From Enterocloster bolteae (GTDB taxonomy: Bacteria > Bacillota > Clostridia > Lachnospirales > Lachnospiraceae): a stretch of 64,000 nucleotides of DNA. The notes under the pieces are model-generated. The model had not been told where the DNA came from. It worked only from the letters and a program-made list of their open reading frames with translations, and did not search any database. Where the stretch lies: positions 2,108,001 to 2,172,000 of the forward strand of contig NZ_CP022464.2 in NCBI RefSeq assembly GCF_002234575.2, in the 5' to 3' direction. Position 1 is the stretch's first letter. Each line of letters opens with the position of its first letter. A program made the position numbers and the translations under genes. Positions 51,603 through 59,405 of this stretch are shown here, in pieces.

Positions 51603-52241
51603 ATGAAAATGAGATGGCGTGTGGCAGCGGTCATAGTATGTGTGGCGGCGTTGTCTTACTGTGCGGACAACAGGCCCGACCTGACGCTGGCTGAGAAACC
51701 GGTGATTTACCTGTACCCGGAACAGGCCCAGGAGGTCAGTGTCAGGCTGGACTATGATGGGAGGCTTACGGACACGATTCCGGCCTACGGGGATGGATGG
51801 AAGGTGACGGCCTGGCCGGATGGAAGACTGGTGGATCATAACGACGGGAAGGAATATCCCTATTTGTTCTGGGAAGGAGAAGACCGCACAGCGTATGACA
51901 TGACGAAAGGGTTTGTGGTTTTGGGAAGCGGGACAGAGGCGTTTCTCAGGGAGAAGCTGGAGCATTTGGGGCTGAAGGAAAAGGAGTATGAAGCATTCAT
52001 CGAATACTGGCTGCCCAGGATGGAGGGCAATCCTTATAACCTGATTACATTCCAGAAGGAAGCCTATGAGGAGACGGCCGGGCTTCTTATATCGCCAAAG
52101 CCGGACAGCATACTGAGGGTATTCATGGTATACATGCCGCTGGAGCAGCCTGTCCAGGCGGAGGAACCGGAGCTGGCCCCCTTTGAGCGCAGGGGCTTCA
52201 CCGTGGTGGAGTGGGGAGGAAAGGAGATTTTGGCAGAATGA
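51603..52241 (+). CDS. Putative lipoprotein of unknown function
   Basis: A 212-residue product with a short signal (RVAAVIVCVAALSYC, likely lipid Cys20), then KPVIYLYPEQAQEVSVRLDYDGRLTDTIPAYGDGWKVTAWPDG. That PVIYLYPE-to-YGDGW pattern recurs in uncharacterised surface proteins of Clostridia and other bacteria. The function is unknown; a beta-sandwich is likely from strand spacing. It overlaps the start of the next gene by four bases, and the four genes to 54653 are coupled stop-to-start, pointing to one operon. GGAGGAG precedes the ATG. Confidence 0.65.
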   Translation: MKMRWRVAAVIVCVAALSYCADNRPDLTLAEKPVIYLYPEQAQEVSVRLDYDGRLTDTIPAYGDGWKVTAWPDGRLVDHNDGKEYPYLFWEGEDRTAYDMTKGFVVLGSGTEAFLREKLEHLGLKEKEYEAFIEYWLPRMEGNPYNLITFQKEAYEETAGLLISPKPDSILRVFMVYMPLEQPVQAEEPELAPFERRGFTVVEWGGKEILAE

Positions 52242-53164
52242 AAGTAACACCTGTTGTTTACTATAAGAAACCCGGATATCCCACCGGGGCTGACATGAAA
52301 TCCCGTCCCGAACTGCTAAAAAAAGTGCCGCACAGATGGTCTGGGAACGGTGTGGTGCTGACGGCTCTGGGAATGTCCCTGGCATTGTGCGCATGCGCAG
52401 CCCGGGGAGATATGGAGCCGGGAGGTGTGAAACCTGGGAATACGGAACCGGGAGTTGGGGAGCCGGAAGATACAGGGGCAGGAGGTGCAGGTCAGGACTA
52501 CCGGGGCAAAACAGAGGACGGAGAAGCTCATAAGGGGTTGGTGGCTCCTGTATTCATCCACGGGGAGGGGACAGGCGCCTATGGCTGTATAGCGGTGACC
52601 GCGCCATTTTTCCTGTCAGAGGAGGAGGCCTGGGAAATTATAAAGTCCGAGGCGGAAAGCTACAAAGGGATTACATTTTCCCGGAACACCCCGCCTGTGC
52701 TTGAGGATGTAAAACTGCCGGAGAGCCGTCTGTTCAGCGGCAAAACAGAGAAAAAGCAGTCCCTCAGGGACGGTGATTTATGTCTGGACGGAGCGGACGC
52801 AGATAATAAGATAGCATTTGAATTCATCTCCCAAGACGATGTGTATGAATGGAGAAAGGAGAATGAGGAAGCCGCGGCCACCTTTACACTCTATGATACA
52901 AAGGGCACCGCAGAACAGCTGAGGGAGGAACTGGTTTCCTATGGACCTGACATAGCTCTGGGAATCTTTTATGACCCGTGTAATGATGTGGATATGGAAG
53001 GCGCGTATGACGCCATGGCAAAGGCAGAGGAACAGGGGATGACCTTTGACTGGGAAGGAGCCAAGCTGGAACAGGAGGCCAGGGCAAGGGCAAAATCAGA
53101 GGAGGAGCTGCGCGCCCAGGTGCGCGATTTTCTGGATTGGCTGAAAGGACAGGGGGTAATCTGA
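52238..53164 (+). CDS. Lipoprotein with leader-like N-terminus, candidate radical SAM substrate
   Basis: The 308-residue protein starts with ~35 charged residues (KVTPVVYYKKPGYPTGADMK, then RPELLKKVPHRW), unusual ahead of a signal. A hydrophobic segment ends CACA, a possible lipobox. A low-complexity EPG/KPG stretch follows (~65-90), then a mostly acidic domain (~115-300). The protruding N-terminus resembles a recognition leader. It overlaps the radical SAM gene by one base (TGATG), so it may be the modified substrate or a partner. I recognise no family. Confidence 0.55.
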   Translation: MKVTPVVYYKKPGYPTGADMKSRPELLKKVPHRWSGNGVVLTALGMSLALCACAARGDMEPGGVKPGNTEPGVGEPEDTGAGGAGQDYRGKTEDGEAHKGLVAPVFIHGEGTGAYGCIAVTAPFFLSEEEAWEIIKSEAESYKGITFSRNTPPVLEDVKLPESRLFSGKTEKKQSLRDGDLCLDGADADNKIAFEFISQDDVYEWRKENEEAAATFTLYDTKGTAEQLREELVSYGPDIALGIFYDPCNDVDMEGAYDAMAKAEEQGMTFDWEGAKLEQEARARAKSEEELRAQVRDFLDWLKGQGVI

Positions 53165-54297
53165 TGCATGTGACGCTTCACCTGACCAATGCCTGCAACC
53201 TGGCCTGCGGATACTGTTATGAGTGTCACCAGAAGGACTATATGACGGTGGAGACTGCCAAAAAGGCGGCTCTTCTGGCAGCCGGGAAAGGGCAGTCCTC
53301 CTGCGGCATCGTATTCTTCGGCGGGGAGCCCCTGCTGTGCAGGGATGTGATTTACCGCACAGCTGCTGCCTGCCGGGACATGGAAAACGCCCTGAATACC
53401 AGATTCCATTTTAAGATAACTACAAACGGAACACTTTTAGACCGTGAATTTCTGGACTATTCCAGAAAAAACCGCATATTAATCGCGCTGTCCCATGATG
53501 GAACGAAAAGGGCCCATGACTTTTTCCGAAGGCATAAGGACGGAAGGGGCAGCTATGACGAACTGGAGTCCGTGACCGAAGAACTGCTGGCCGCCCACCC
53601 TTACGCGCCGGTTATGATGACGGTATGCCCGGAGACAGTTGGCGAGTATGCCAGAGGGATAAAGGAATTGTGGAATAAAGGTTTCCGGTATTTTATATGC
53701 AGCCTGAACTATGCAGGGGCATGGGACAATGGATCCGTCAGCCAGCTGAAATCCCAGTACAGCGAACTTGCGGAATTTTACTATGAAATGACCTGCAGGG
53801 AGGAAAAATTCTATTTCAGCCCTTTTGAGGTCAAGATAGCCAGCTGGATTAAGGGGGATGCCTACTGCCATGAGCGCTGCGAGCTGGGCTTAAAGCAGAT
53901 TTCCGTGGCTCCGGACGGCGTTCTCTATCCCTGTACGCAGTTTGCGGGCCACAGAGGCTATGCCATCGGCACTGTGGATGAGGGCATAGACCAGGCTAAA
54001 AGGCAGCGTCTGTATGCGCAGAGCCGGGGAGATAAACCTGAATGTAGCGGCTGCGCGGTAAAACAGCGCTGCAATTGCACCTGCGGGTGCCTGAATTATC
54101 AGGTGACAGGAAGCGTCCGACAGGTGGCGCCTATGCTGTGCACCCATGAGCGGTTAATCCTTCCCATTGCGGATAAGCTGGCTGCCCGGCTGTACAGGCA
54201 GAGAAACGGAATGTTCATCCAGAAACATTATAACGATATGTTTCCCTTGATTTCCCTGGTGGAGGACAAGACGGGAAAAGGAGGAAAAGAAAAATGA
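53164..54297 (+). CDS. Radical SAM-SPASM peptide maturase-like enzyme
   Basis: A 377-residue enzyme with the radical SAM cluster CNLACGYCYE (Cys11, 15, 18), FFGGEPLL and KITTNGTLL. A C-terminal SPASM domain has auxiliary-cluster cysteines in CELGLKQISVAPDGVLYPCTQ and CSGCAVKQRCNCTCGC. SPASM enzymes usually modify peptides or proteins (thioether, C-C or C-O crosslinks). Its context of two lipoprotein genes and an HxlR regulator suggests modification of a secreted partner. No classical short precursor peptide gene is visible. It starts within the previous stop codon and ends overlapping the regulator by four bases. Confidence 0.85.
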   Translation: MHVTLHLTNACNLACGYCYECHQKDYMTVETAKKAALLAAGKGQSSCGIVFFGGEPLLCRDVIYRTAAACRDMENALNTRFHFKITTNGTLLDREFLDYSRKNRILIALSHDGTKRAHDFFRRHKDGRGSYDELESVTEELLAAHPYAPVMMTVCPETVGEYARGIKELWNKGFRYFICSLNYAGAWDNGSVSQLKSQYSELAEFYYEMTCREEKFYFSPFEVKIASWIKGDAYCHERCELGLKQISVAPDGVLYPCTQFAGHRGYAIGTVDEGIDQAKRQRLYAQSRGDKPECSGCAVKQRCNCTCGCLNYQVTGSVRQVAPMLCTHERLILPIADKLAARLYRQRNGMFIQKHYNDMFPLISLVEDKTGKGGKEK

Positions 54298-54653
54298 AGA
54301 CGAGGACAGAGTACACATGTCCTTTGGAACTGACCCATGACATTACCAAGGGAAAATGGAAACCCATCATCCTGTGGCAGTTAGGCCAGGGGCCCCATTC
54401 CCTGGCCGGTTTAAAACGGGAGATAAAGGGAATCAGCCAGAAAATGCTCATAGAACAGTTAAGGGAGCTCTGTGATTACGGAATGGTGTCAAAGACATCC
54501 TATGAGGGATATCCTTTAAAGGTGGAATACGCGCTGACCAGCAGGGGGACTAAGATGCTGGAAGCAGTGGTTATCATGCAGGGAATCGGAATCGAGATGA
54601 TGATGGAGGACGGAAAAGAAGAATTCCTGCGCAAAAAGGGATTGCTGGATTAA
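54294..54653 (+). CDS. HxlR family transcriptional regulator
   Basis: A 119-residue winged-helix regulator: LTHDITKGKWKPIILWQLGQGPHSLAGLKREIKGISQKMLIEQLRELCDYGMVSK, wing YPLKVEYALTSRGTKM. A Cys near the N-terminus (YTCPLELTHDI) is in the position used by redox/electrophile sensors such as HypR and YodB. As the fourth gene of the coupled operon it probably autoregulates it. After the stop a GGGGTA/TACCCC repeat may be a weak terminator. The ATG overlaps the previous stop. Confidence 0.88.
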   Translation: MKTRTEYTCPLELTHDITKGKWKPIILWQLGQGPHSLAGLKREIKGISQKMLIEQLRELCDYGMVSKTSYEGYPLKVEYALTSRGTKMLEAVVIMQGIGIEMMMEDGKEEFLRKKGLLD

Positions 54654-54816
54654 GGGGGTATCAGACACGCCTTACCCCATGGTTACAAAAAAGTGTGTAA
54701 TTTACAGAGAGCATCTTTCATGTTAGAGTGTGGCTGAGGGAATGGGGACCGGCAGTATGCGCATTTCCAGAGGTAACAGGAAGAAATATGAAGGGAATAT
54801 GAGAGGAGGAATTTTC

Positions 54817-55233
54817 ATGAGGGATGCAGAAACAACCATAGGGAATCTGGCGGATAAACAGACCGTGGCCTTTATAGGAGCGGCGGATGAGGAGGGATTT
54901 CCCGTTGTCAAGGCCATGCTGGCGCCGCGGAAACGGGAGGGGATAAAGGTGTTCTATTTTACCACCAATACCTCATCCAGACATACAGCGCAGTACCGTG
55001 AGAATCCGAAGGCCTGTATCTATTTCTGCGACAGGCGCTTCTTCCGGGGGGCCATGTTAAAGGGAACCATGGAGATACTGGAGGACAGCGAAAGCAAGGA
55101 AATGATATGGCGTGAAGGAGATACCATGTATTATCCGGGAGGAGTCACGGACCCGGATTACTGTGTGATGCGTTTTACGGCTGTCTCAGGAAGGTTTTAC
55201 AGCAATTTTCACTCAGAGGATTTTGAGGTGTAG
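54817..55233 (+). CDS. Pyridoxamine 5'-phosphate oxidase-like FMN protein
   Basis: A 138-residue split-barrel protein: TVAFIGAADEEGFPVVKAMLAPRKREGIKVFYFTTNTSSRHTAQYRENPKACIYF, the usual FMN-binding pattern of small PNPOx-like proteins. Such proteins bind FMN or F420 and reduce unknown substrates; true B6 oxidase activity is unlikely. The chosen ATG has AGGAGG; the open frame extends 29 codons further without a site. A free-standing gene between the radical SAM operon and the long intergenic region. Confidence 0.82.
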   Translation: MRDAETTIGNLADKQTVAFIGAADEEGFPVVKAMLAPRKREGIKVFYFTTNTSSRHTAQYRENPKACIYFCDRRFFRGAMLKGTMEILEDSESKEMIWREGDTMYYPGGVTDPDYCVMRFTAVSGRFYSNFHSEDFEV

Positions 55234-55413
55234 GCAGAAAATACGTTGTGCCGCCGATACGTCATCCGTCATCTCTGGGGCGGTGTCCGTGACTTAAGAA
55301 AGGCCTGGTCTCTGTCAGCTTTTGCAGGGCAGAGGCCCTTTTTTGATCAAAAGGACCGGAGCCAGACGCAGCGGGCCGGCCGGTGAATGCAGATATGCCA
55401 ATATGCAAAGGCT

Positions 55414-55449
55414 GCTTTTATCCCCTATTTTATCCGGTATTTTATCCGA
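55414..55449. repeat. Three-copy 12-nt tandem repeat (TTTTATCC type)
   Basis: GCTTTTATCCCC, TATTTTATCCGG, TATTTTATCCGA follow in 12-base register inside the 500-base gap before the NADAR operon. Confidence 0.75.
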
Positions 55450-55476
55450 TATGGGATTACCATGTGATTTTTGCGT

Positions 55477-55524
55477 AATGTTTGCAGATGATTCCCAGGA
55501 AATGTTTGCAGGTGATTCACAGGT
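55477..55524. repeat. Two-copy 24-nt tandem duplication
   Basis: Both copies begin AATGTTTGCAG and continue with RTGATTC and CAGG; they differ at three positions. They end 21 bases before the promoter of the NADAR operon. Apart from these repeats, the promoter and dyad, nothing is seen in 55234-55741. Confidence 0.8.
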
Positions 55525-55545
55525 GATTTCCGGGTAATGTTCTTC

Positions 55546-55574
55546 TTGACAAAACTGGAATATCTGGTTATTAT
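55546..55574 (+). promoter_or_regulatory. Consensus promoter of the NADAR operon
   Basis: TTGACA and TATTAT are separated by exactly 17 bases. The leader to the first ATG would be ~160 bases. Confidence 0.75.
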
Positions 55575-55576
55575 GA

Positions 55577-55609
55577 TATTATCAAAAAGATAATAATTAA
55601 AAGATAATA
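55577..55609. promoter_or_regulatory. GATAATA dyad at the NADAR operon start, candidate NrtR-like operator
   Basis: TATTATC-N5-GATAATA is a perfect 19-bp dyad directly after the -10 box, where a repressor would block initiation. A third GATAATA half-site follows at 55603. The Nudix/winged-helix protein of the operon is the obvious candidate regulator. Confidence 0.6.
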
Positions 55610-55741
55610 ACTGTAAAATAATATCTATCCGGTAATAACTGCCTGAGGACAACAGACAATGTCAGCCCCAGGGATTTACTGCAATGCAGCACAATGGCGG
55701 ATTACACGGATTTCACAGTTTTCACAGGGAGGTAAAACACA

Positions 55742-56308
55742 ATGGTATATACATGGGAAGCACTTAAAAAAGCATACATTGCAGGCCAGCATTTTAAATT
55801 TTTATTTTTCTGGGGACACACCCCATCAGCAGACGGGCTTATCACGGAAGCATGTCTGAGCCAGTGGTGGAAATGCAGCTTCACGGCAGACGGCACAGTT
55901 TATTCCTGCGCAGAGCAGTTTATGATGGCGGAAAAGGCCAGAATGTTCGGTGACAGGGACATGCTGGGGAACATTATGGAGGCCAGGGAGCCAAAAGCCA
56001 TGAAAGCCTATGGGAGGGCAGTGAAGAATTTTGACAAGGAAACCTGGGATGCCGCCTGCTATGAACTGGTGCGCGAAGGGAATATGGCAAAATTTTCCCA
56101 GAATCCGGAGCTGTGGGAGTTTTTAAAATCCACCAGGAAACGGATTCTGGTGGAGGCCAGTCCAAGGGACCGTATCTGGGGAATCGGTATGGGAAAGAAC
56201 AACCCGGACGCAGAGTGTCCGCTGAAATGGAAGGGCAGCAACCTGCTGGGGTTTGCCCTGACAGAGGCCAGGGATTTGCTGCTTGAAAAAGAGGAGGGGA
56301 TGGACTGA
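55742..56308 (+). CDS. NADAR family protein (YbiA-like)
   Basis: A 188-residue protein with the NADAR pattern: CLSQWWKCSFTADGTVYSCAEQFMMAEKARMFGD, then FSQNPELWEFLKSTRKRILVEASPRDRIWGIGMGKNNPDA and the C-terminal WKGSNLLGFALTEAR. Family members act as glycosidases on N-glycosidic bonds; YbiA handles riboflavin intermediates, while others remove ADP-ribose from guanine. Operon context with a Nudix regulator and a PARG-type macrodomain favours ADP-ribose chemistry here (inference). GGGAGGTAAA precedes the ATG. Confidence 0.88.
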   Translation: MVYTWEALKKAYIAGQHFKFLFFWGHTPSADGLITEACLSQWWKCSFTADGTVYSCAEQFMMAEKARMFGDRDMLGNIMEAREPKAMKAYGRAVKNFDKETWDAACYELVREGNMAKFSQNPELWEFLKSTRKRILVEASPRDRIWGIGMGKNNPDAECPLKWKGSNLLGFALTEARDLLLEKEEGMD

Positions 56309-56309
56309 T

Positions 56310-57245
56310 ATGGGAGAAAAGAAAGAAAACACTCCCTGTCTGCGGGACAGGAACGGTCTGACAGAAGAAGAGTTTCTGAAAAGCTACAATCCCGGTCATT
56401 ATGCCCGCCCGTCAGTGGCGGCGGATATGGCCATTTTCACGGTGACGGACCAGGAGGAATCCAATTACAGGAAGCTTCCGGAAAAGAACCTAAGCATTCT
56501 CCTGATTCAGAGGGGAGGTCATCCCTATCTGGGATGCTGGGCCCTGCCGGGCGGTTTTGTGAGGCCGGAGGAGACAACGGAGCAGGCAGCCAGAAGAGAG
56601 CTGAGAGAAGAAACCGGACTGGATTATGGGTATATGGAACAGCTGTACACGTTCAGTGAACCGGGAAGGGATCCCAGAACCTGGGTCATGAGCTGTTCCT
56701 ATATGGCATTGGTGGACTGCAGCCGGCTTACGATACAGGCCGGTGATGACGCCGACAATGCCAGATGGTTCCGCATTTCCTACAGGCTGACCGATGAACA
56801 CCGGGATTACAGGCGCAGCCAGGATACCGGGCTGGTGGAGTCAGTGGAACATATACAGCACTATGAACTTAAATTATGGACGGATGATACGGTACTTTGT
56901 TCCGGAATTGAGAAGATAACCAGGAAAAACAGACAGGCAGAGACCGTGGAATATAAGATAACGGATAACCGGGGGCTGGCATTTGACCACGCCAGAATCA
57001 TATCCTGCGCCCTGGAAAGGCTTCGCGGAAAGGTGGAATACACGGGATTGGCCCTGCATCTGATGCCGCAGGAATTTACCCTGACACAGCTGCAGCAGGT
57101 ATATGAAGTGATTCTGGACAAATGCCTTCTGAAGCCTGCGTTCCGCCGCAAGATAGCTTCTCTGGTGGAGGAAACCGATTCCTTTACGGAACGGGAAGGC
57201 CACCGCCCCTCGCGCCTTTACAGGAGGAAATGGGAGGAATTTTAA
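56310..57245 (+). CDS. NrtR-like Nudix-winged helix regulator
   Basis: The 311-residue protein has a Nudix domain with a complete box, GGFVRPEETTEQAARRELREETGL (shown in parts: GGFVRPEE and RELREETG), following SVAADMAIFTV and LPEKNLSILLIQRGG. A C-terminal winged-helix region (QEFTLTQLQQVYEVILDKCLLKPAFRRKIASLV) is typical of NrtR, which senses ADP-ribose or NAD metabolites. The catalytic REx2EEx G is intact, so it may also hydrolyse. Start ATG is one base after the NADAR stop. The start has GAGGAGGGG nearby. Confidence 0.88.
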   Translation: MGEKKENTPCLRDRNGLTEEEFLKSYNPGHYARPSVAADMAIFTVTDQEESNYRKLPEKNLSILLIQRGGHPYLGCWALPGGFVRPEETTEQAARRELREETGLDYGYMEQLYTFSEPGRDPRTWVMSCSYMALVDCSRLTIQAGDDADNARWFRISYRLTDEHRDYRRSQDTGLVESVEHIQHYELKLWTDDTVLCSGIEKITRKNRQAETVEYKITDNRGLAFDHARIISCALERLRGKVEYTGLALHLMPQEFTLTQLQQVYEVILDKCLLKPAFRRKIASLVEETDSFTEREGHRPSRLYRRKWEEF

Positions 57246-57248
57246 GAT

Positions 57249-58064
57249 ATGGACAGAAAAGCAATTGCAAGACAGACATTGGACATTATGGAAAAGGGCT
57301 GGTATGAGACAGAGGGAACGGTGGTGGAAATCAGAGCCCGCCAGCAGGAGTCAGTGAAGAAAAGCGTGCTTTTTACGCCGGAACAGGGGGAGCGGCTGCT
57401 GGAGCAATATGAGACGGTTACTAAAAAGACAGCAAAATATAAGTGCTGTACATGGAATTGTTCCACAGTGGATGCCATTCTTAAGCTGGCAGGAGAGAAT
57501 CAGTGCAGATGCGCTGTCCTTAATTTTGCCAGCGCCAAGAATCCGGGCGGCGGATTTATAAACGGAGCCATGGCCCAGGAGGAAAGCCTGGCTGCCAGCA
57601 GCTGCCTCTATAAAACACTTACGGCCCACGAAACGTATTATAGGATGAACCGGGCATGCAGTACCATGATTTATACAGATCACGCCATATTTTCGCCGGA
57701 TGTGGTGTTTTTCCGGGACGGAAGGTTTGGCCTGCTTAAGGAACCTGTGGAAGCGTCTGTGCTCACCCTTCCGGCTGTCAATATGGGGCAGGTGATCCTG
57801 AAGGGGGAAGACAGGGCTTTAGCAGAGCAGTCCATGAAGCGCCGCATGAAGCTGGCCCTTGCCATCTTTGCCTCCCGGGGCTGCCGAAACCTGATACTGG
57901 GCGCCTACGGATGCGGCGTGTTCCGCAATGATCCGGTTAAGGTGGCGGGCTGGTGGAAGGAGCTTTTGGAGCAGTATTTTCCCGGTGACTTTGACACCAT
58001 TGTATACGCGGTTTTGGACCGCTCCGCCACCCAGGCGTGTTACAGGGCATTCCGGGATATCTGA
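57249..58064 (+). CDS. Bacterial PARG-type macrodomain protein (TIGR02452 family)
   Basis: A 271-residue macrodomain protein with the poly(ADP-ribose) glycohydrolase signature: Gly100-102 followed seven residues later by Gln-Glu-Glu 110-112 (NPGGGFINGAMAQEESLA). LNFASAKNPGGG and LILGAYGCGVFRNDP are other hallmarks. Enzymes of this type cleave ADP-ribose chains or release ADP-ribose from substrates. It is the third gene of the NADAR/Nudix operon, three bases from the regulator stop. Start ATG is close to AATTTTAAG, a weak ribosome site, so coupling is likely. Confidence 0.88.
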   Translation: MDRKAIARQTLDIMEKGWYETEGTVVEIRARQQESVKKSVLFTPEQGERLLEQYETVTKKTAKYKCCTWNCSTVDAILKLAGENQCRCAVLNFASAKNPGGGFINGAMAQEESLAASSCLYKTLTAHETYYRMNRACSTMIYTDHAIFSPDVVFFRDGRFGLLKEPVEASVLTLPAVNMGQVILKGEDRALAEQSMKRRMKLALAIFASRGCRNLILGAYGCGVFRNDPVKVAGWWKELLEQYFPGDFDTIVYAVLDRSATQACYRAFRDI

Positions 58065-58131
58065 AATGTGTGCATGACAGCTGCAGCAGTACCTATTGAC
58101 TTTTAAAATGAGCCGTAGTATACTTGTCCCA

Positions 58132-58226
58132 ACAATGAAAAGGGGTGCTGGAGTGGAATCCGGCTGAGATGGAATATGTTCTGAACCCTGATACCTGATC
58201 TGGATAATGCCAGCGTAGGAAGCCTG
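58132..58226 (+). promoter_or_regulatory. TPP riboswitch (THI element)
   Basis: Landmarks in order: GGGGTGCTGG, CGGCTGAGAT, GAACCCTGATACCTGATCTGG, and AATGCCAGCGTAGGAAGCC. It binds thiamine pyrophosphate and turns the uptake operon off. The terminator at 58254 is the likely expression platform. Confidence 0.93.
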
Positions 58227-58253
58227 CAGAAGATGTGAATTTTTGTAAGTTTT

Positions 58254-58286
58254 ATCCCGCCCGGACTATCCGGACGGGATTTTTTA
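58254..58286 (+). terminator. TPP riboswitch terminator
   Basis: ATCCCGCCCGG and CCGGACGGGAT form a stem with one mismatch and an ACTAT loop, followed by TTTTTATT. It sits ~35 bases before the first gene of the thiamine operon. Confidence 0.85.
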
Positions 58287-58320
58287 TTCCGTATGATTTG
58301 AAGAGAAAAGGAGAAATAAT

Positions 58321-58617
58321 ATGAACGCAAGCGTAGCAATCCAGTCACTTCCCAAGGCAGCAAATGACGAAGAATTAATCCGTATCGTGGACCAGGTCAT
58401 CGACTACATCAAGAGTACGGGGTTAAACTATTATGTAGGTCCCTTTGAGACAACCATTGAAGGGGATTATGACCAGCTGATGGATATTGTAAAAGAGTGC
58501 CAGCATATTGCGGTCAGGGCAGGGGCGCCCTCAGTGGCTGCATACATTAAGGTTTCTTACCACCCCGAAGGAGATGTGCTTACCATTGAAAAGAAAGTCA
58601 CCAAGCATCACCAGTAA
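58321..58617 (+). CDS. Thiamine-binding (MTH1187/YkoF-type) protein
   Basis: A 98-residue ferredoxin-like domain protein with NASVAIQSLPKAANDEELIRIVDQVIDYIKSTGLNYYVGPFETTIEGDYDQLMDIV, the MTH1187 family pattern. Related YkoF binds thiamine or its precursor. First gene under the TPP riboswitch and overlapping the permease gene by ~30 bases, so it may bind the imported pyrimidine or thiamine in the cytoplasm. The start follows GGAGAAATAAT. Confidence 0.87.
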   Translation: MNASVAIQSLPKAANDEELIRIVDQVIDYIKSTGLNYYVGPFETTIEGDYDQLMDIVKECQHIAVRAGAPSVAAYIKVSYHPEGDVLTIEKKVTKHHQ

Positions 58618-59359
58618 ACTGTGGTCTGTTTCAGCCATTCTCGCCATCCTTATCCTGTGGCAGCTTTCTGTATCCCTTGGTCTGGTGGAGGGATTTATGC
58701 TGCCTTCACCGGTCCAGGTAGCAGAGGCGTTTATAAAGGAATTCCCGGCCCTTATGGAGAATGCCAGGATTACACTGACCGAGGCAGGGATGGGACTTGT
58801 TTTGGGAATTGCCACGGGCTTTGGGGCGGCCGTGCTGATGGACCGGTTTGACAAGGCATACAAGGCATTTTATCCCATCATTGTACTGACCCAGACAGTG
58901 CCGGCTGTGGCCATTGCGCCTCTTCTGGTACTGTGGTTTGGCTATGAAATGACTCCCAAGGTCATACTCATTGTGATTACCACTTTTTTCCCCATAACGG
59001 TGGGGCTGCTCACCGGATTCAGGGCAGCGGACCCGGATGCTGTGAACCTGCTAAAGGCCATGGGAGCGGGCCGGTTCCAGATATTTTGCTATATCAAGCT
59101 GCCGGGTGCCATGGGCCAGTTCTTTTCCAGTCTCAAGATATCAGCCTCCTATGCAGTGGTGGGAGCCGTGATTTCTGAGTGGCTGGGCGGATTTGGCGGA
59201 CTGGGCGTATACATGACAAGGGTTAAGAAGGCATTTTCCTTTGACAAGATGTTCGCGGTGATTTTCCTGATATCGGCCATCAGTTTAATTCTGATGTGGG
59301 CCGTGGAACTACTTCAGAAAAAATGTATGCCATGGGAAACCAGTCAAAAACAGAAATAG
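58586..59359 (+). CDS. ABC permease for thiamine precursor (ThiX-like)
   Basis: A ~257-residue permease with six helices of the SsuC/ThiX type: KLWSVSAILAILILWQLSVSLG, LPSPVQVAEAFIKEFPALMENARITLTEA, and the EAA loop PDAVNLLKAMGAGRFQIFCYIKLPGA. Its start is uncertain: the ATG at 58574 directly abuts GAAGGAG, while a TTG twelve bases further gives usable spacing and a typical MKRKSPS-like N-terminus. It overlaps the previous gene in another frame. It works with the binding protein and ATPase that follow. Confidence 0.85.
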   Translation: MKRKSPSITSKLWSVSAILAILILWQLSVSLGLVEGFMLPSPVQVAEAFIKEFPALMENARITLTEAGMGLVLGIATGFGAAVLMDRFDKAYKAFYPIIVLTQTVPAVAIAPLLVLWFGYEMTPKVILIVITTFFPITVGLLTGFRAADPDAVNLLKAMGAGRFQIFCYIKLPGAMGQFFSSLKISASYAVVGAVISEWLGGFGGLGVYMTRVKKAFSFDKMFAVIFLISAISLILMWAVELLQKKCMPWETSQKQK

Positions 59360-59405
59360 AACATGGAACAGATATCCGGCGTTTCATTAAGAGGAGAGAT
59401 TGAAA

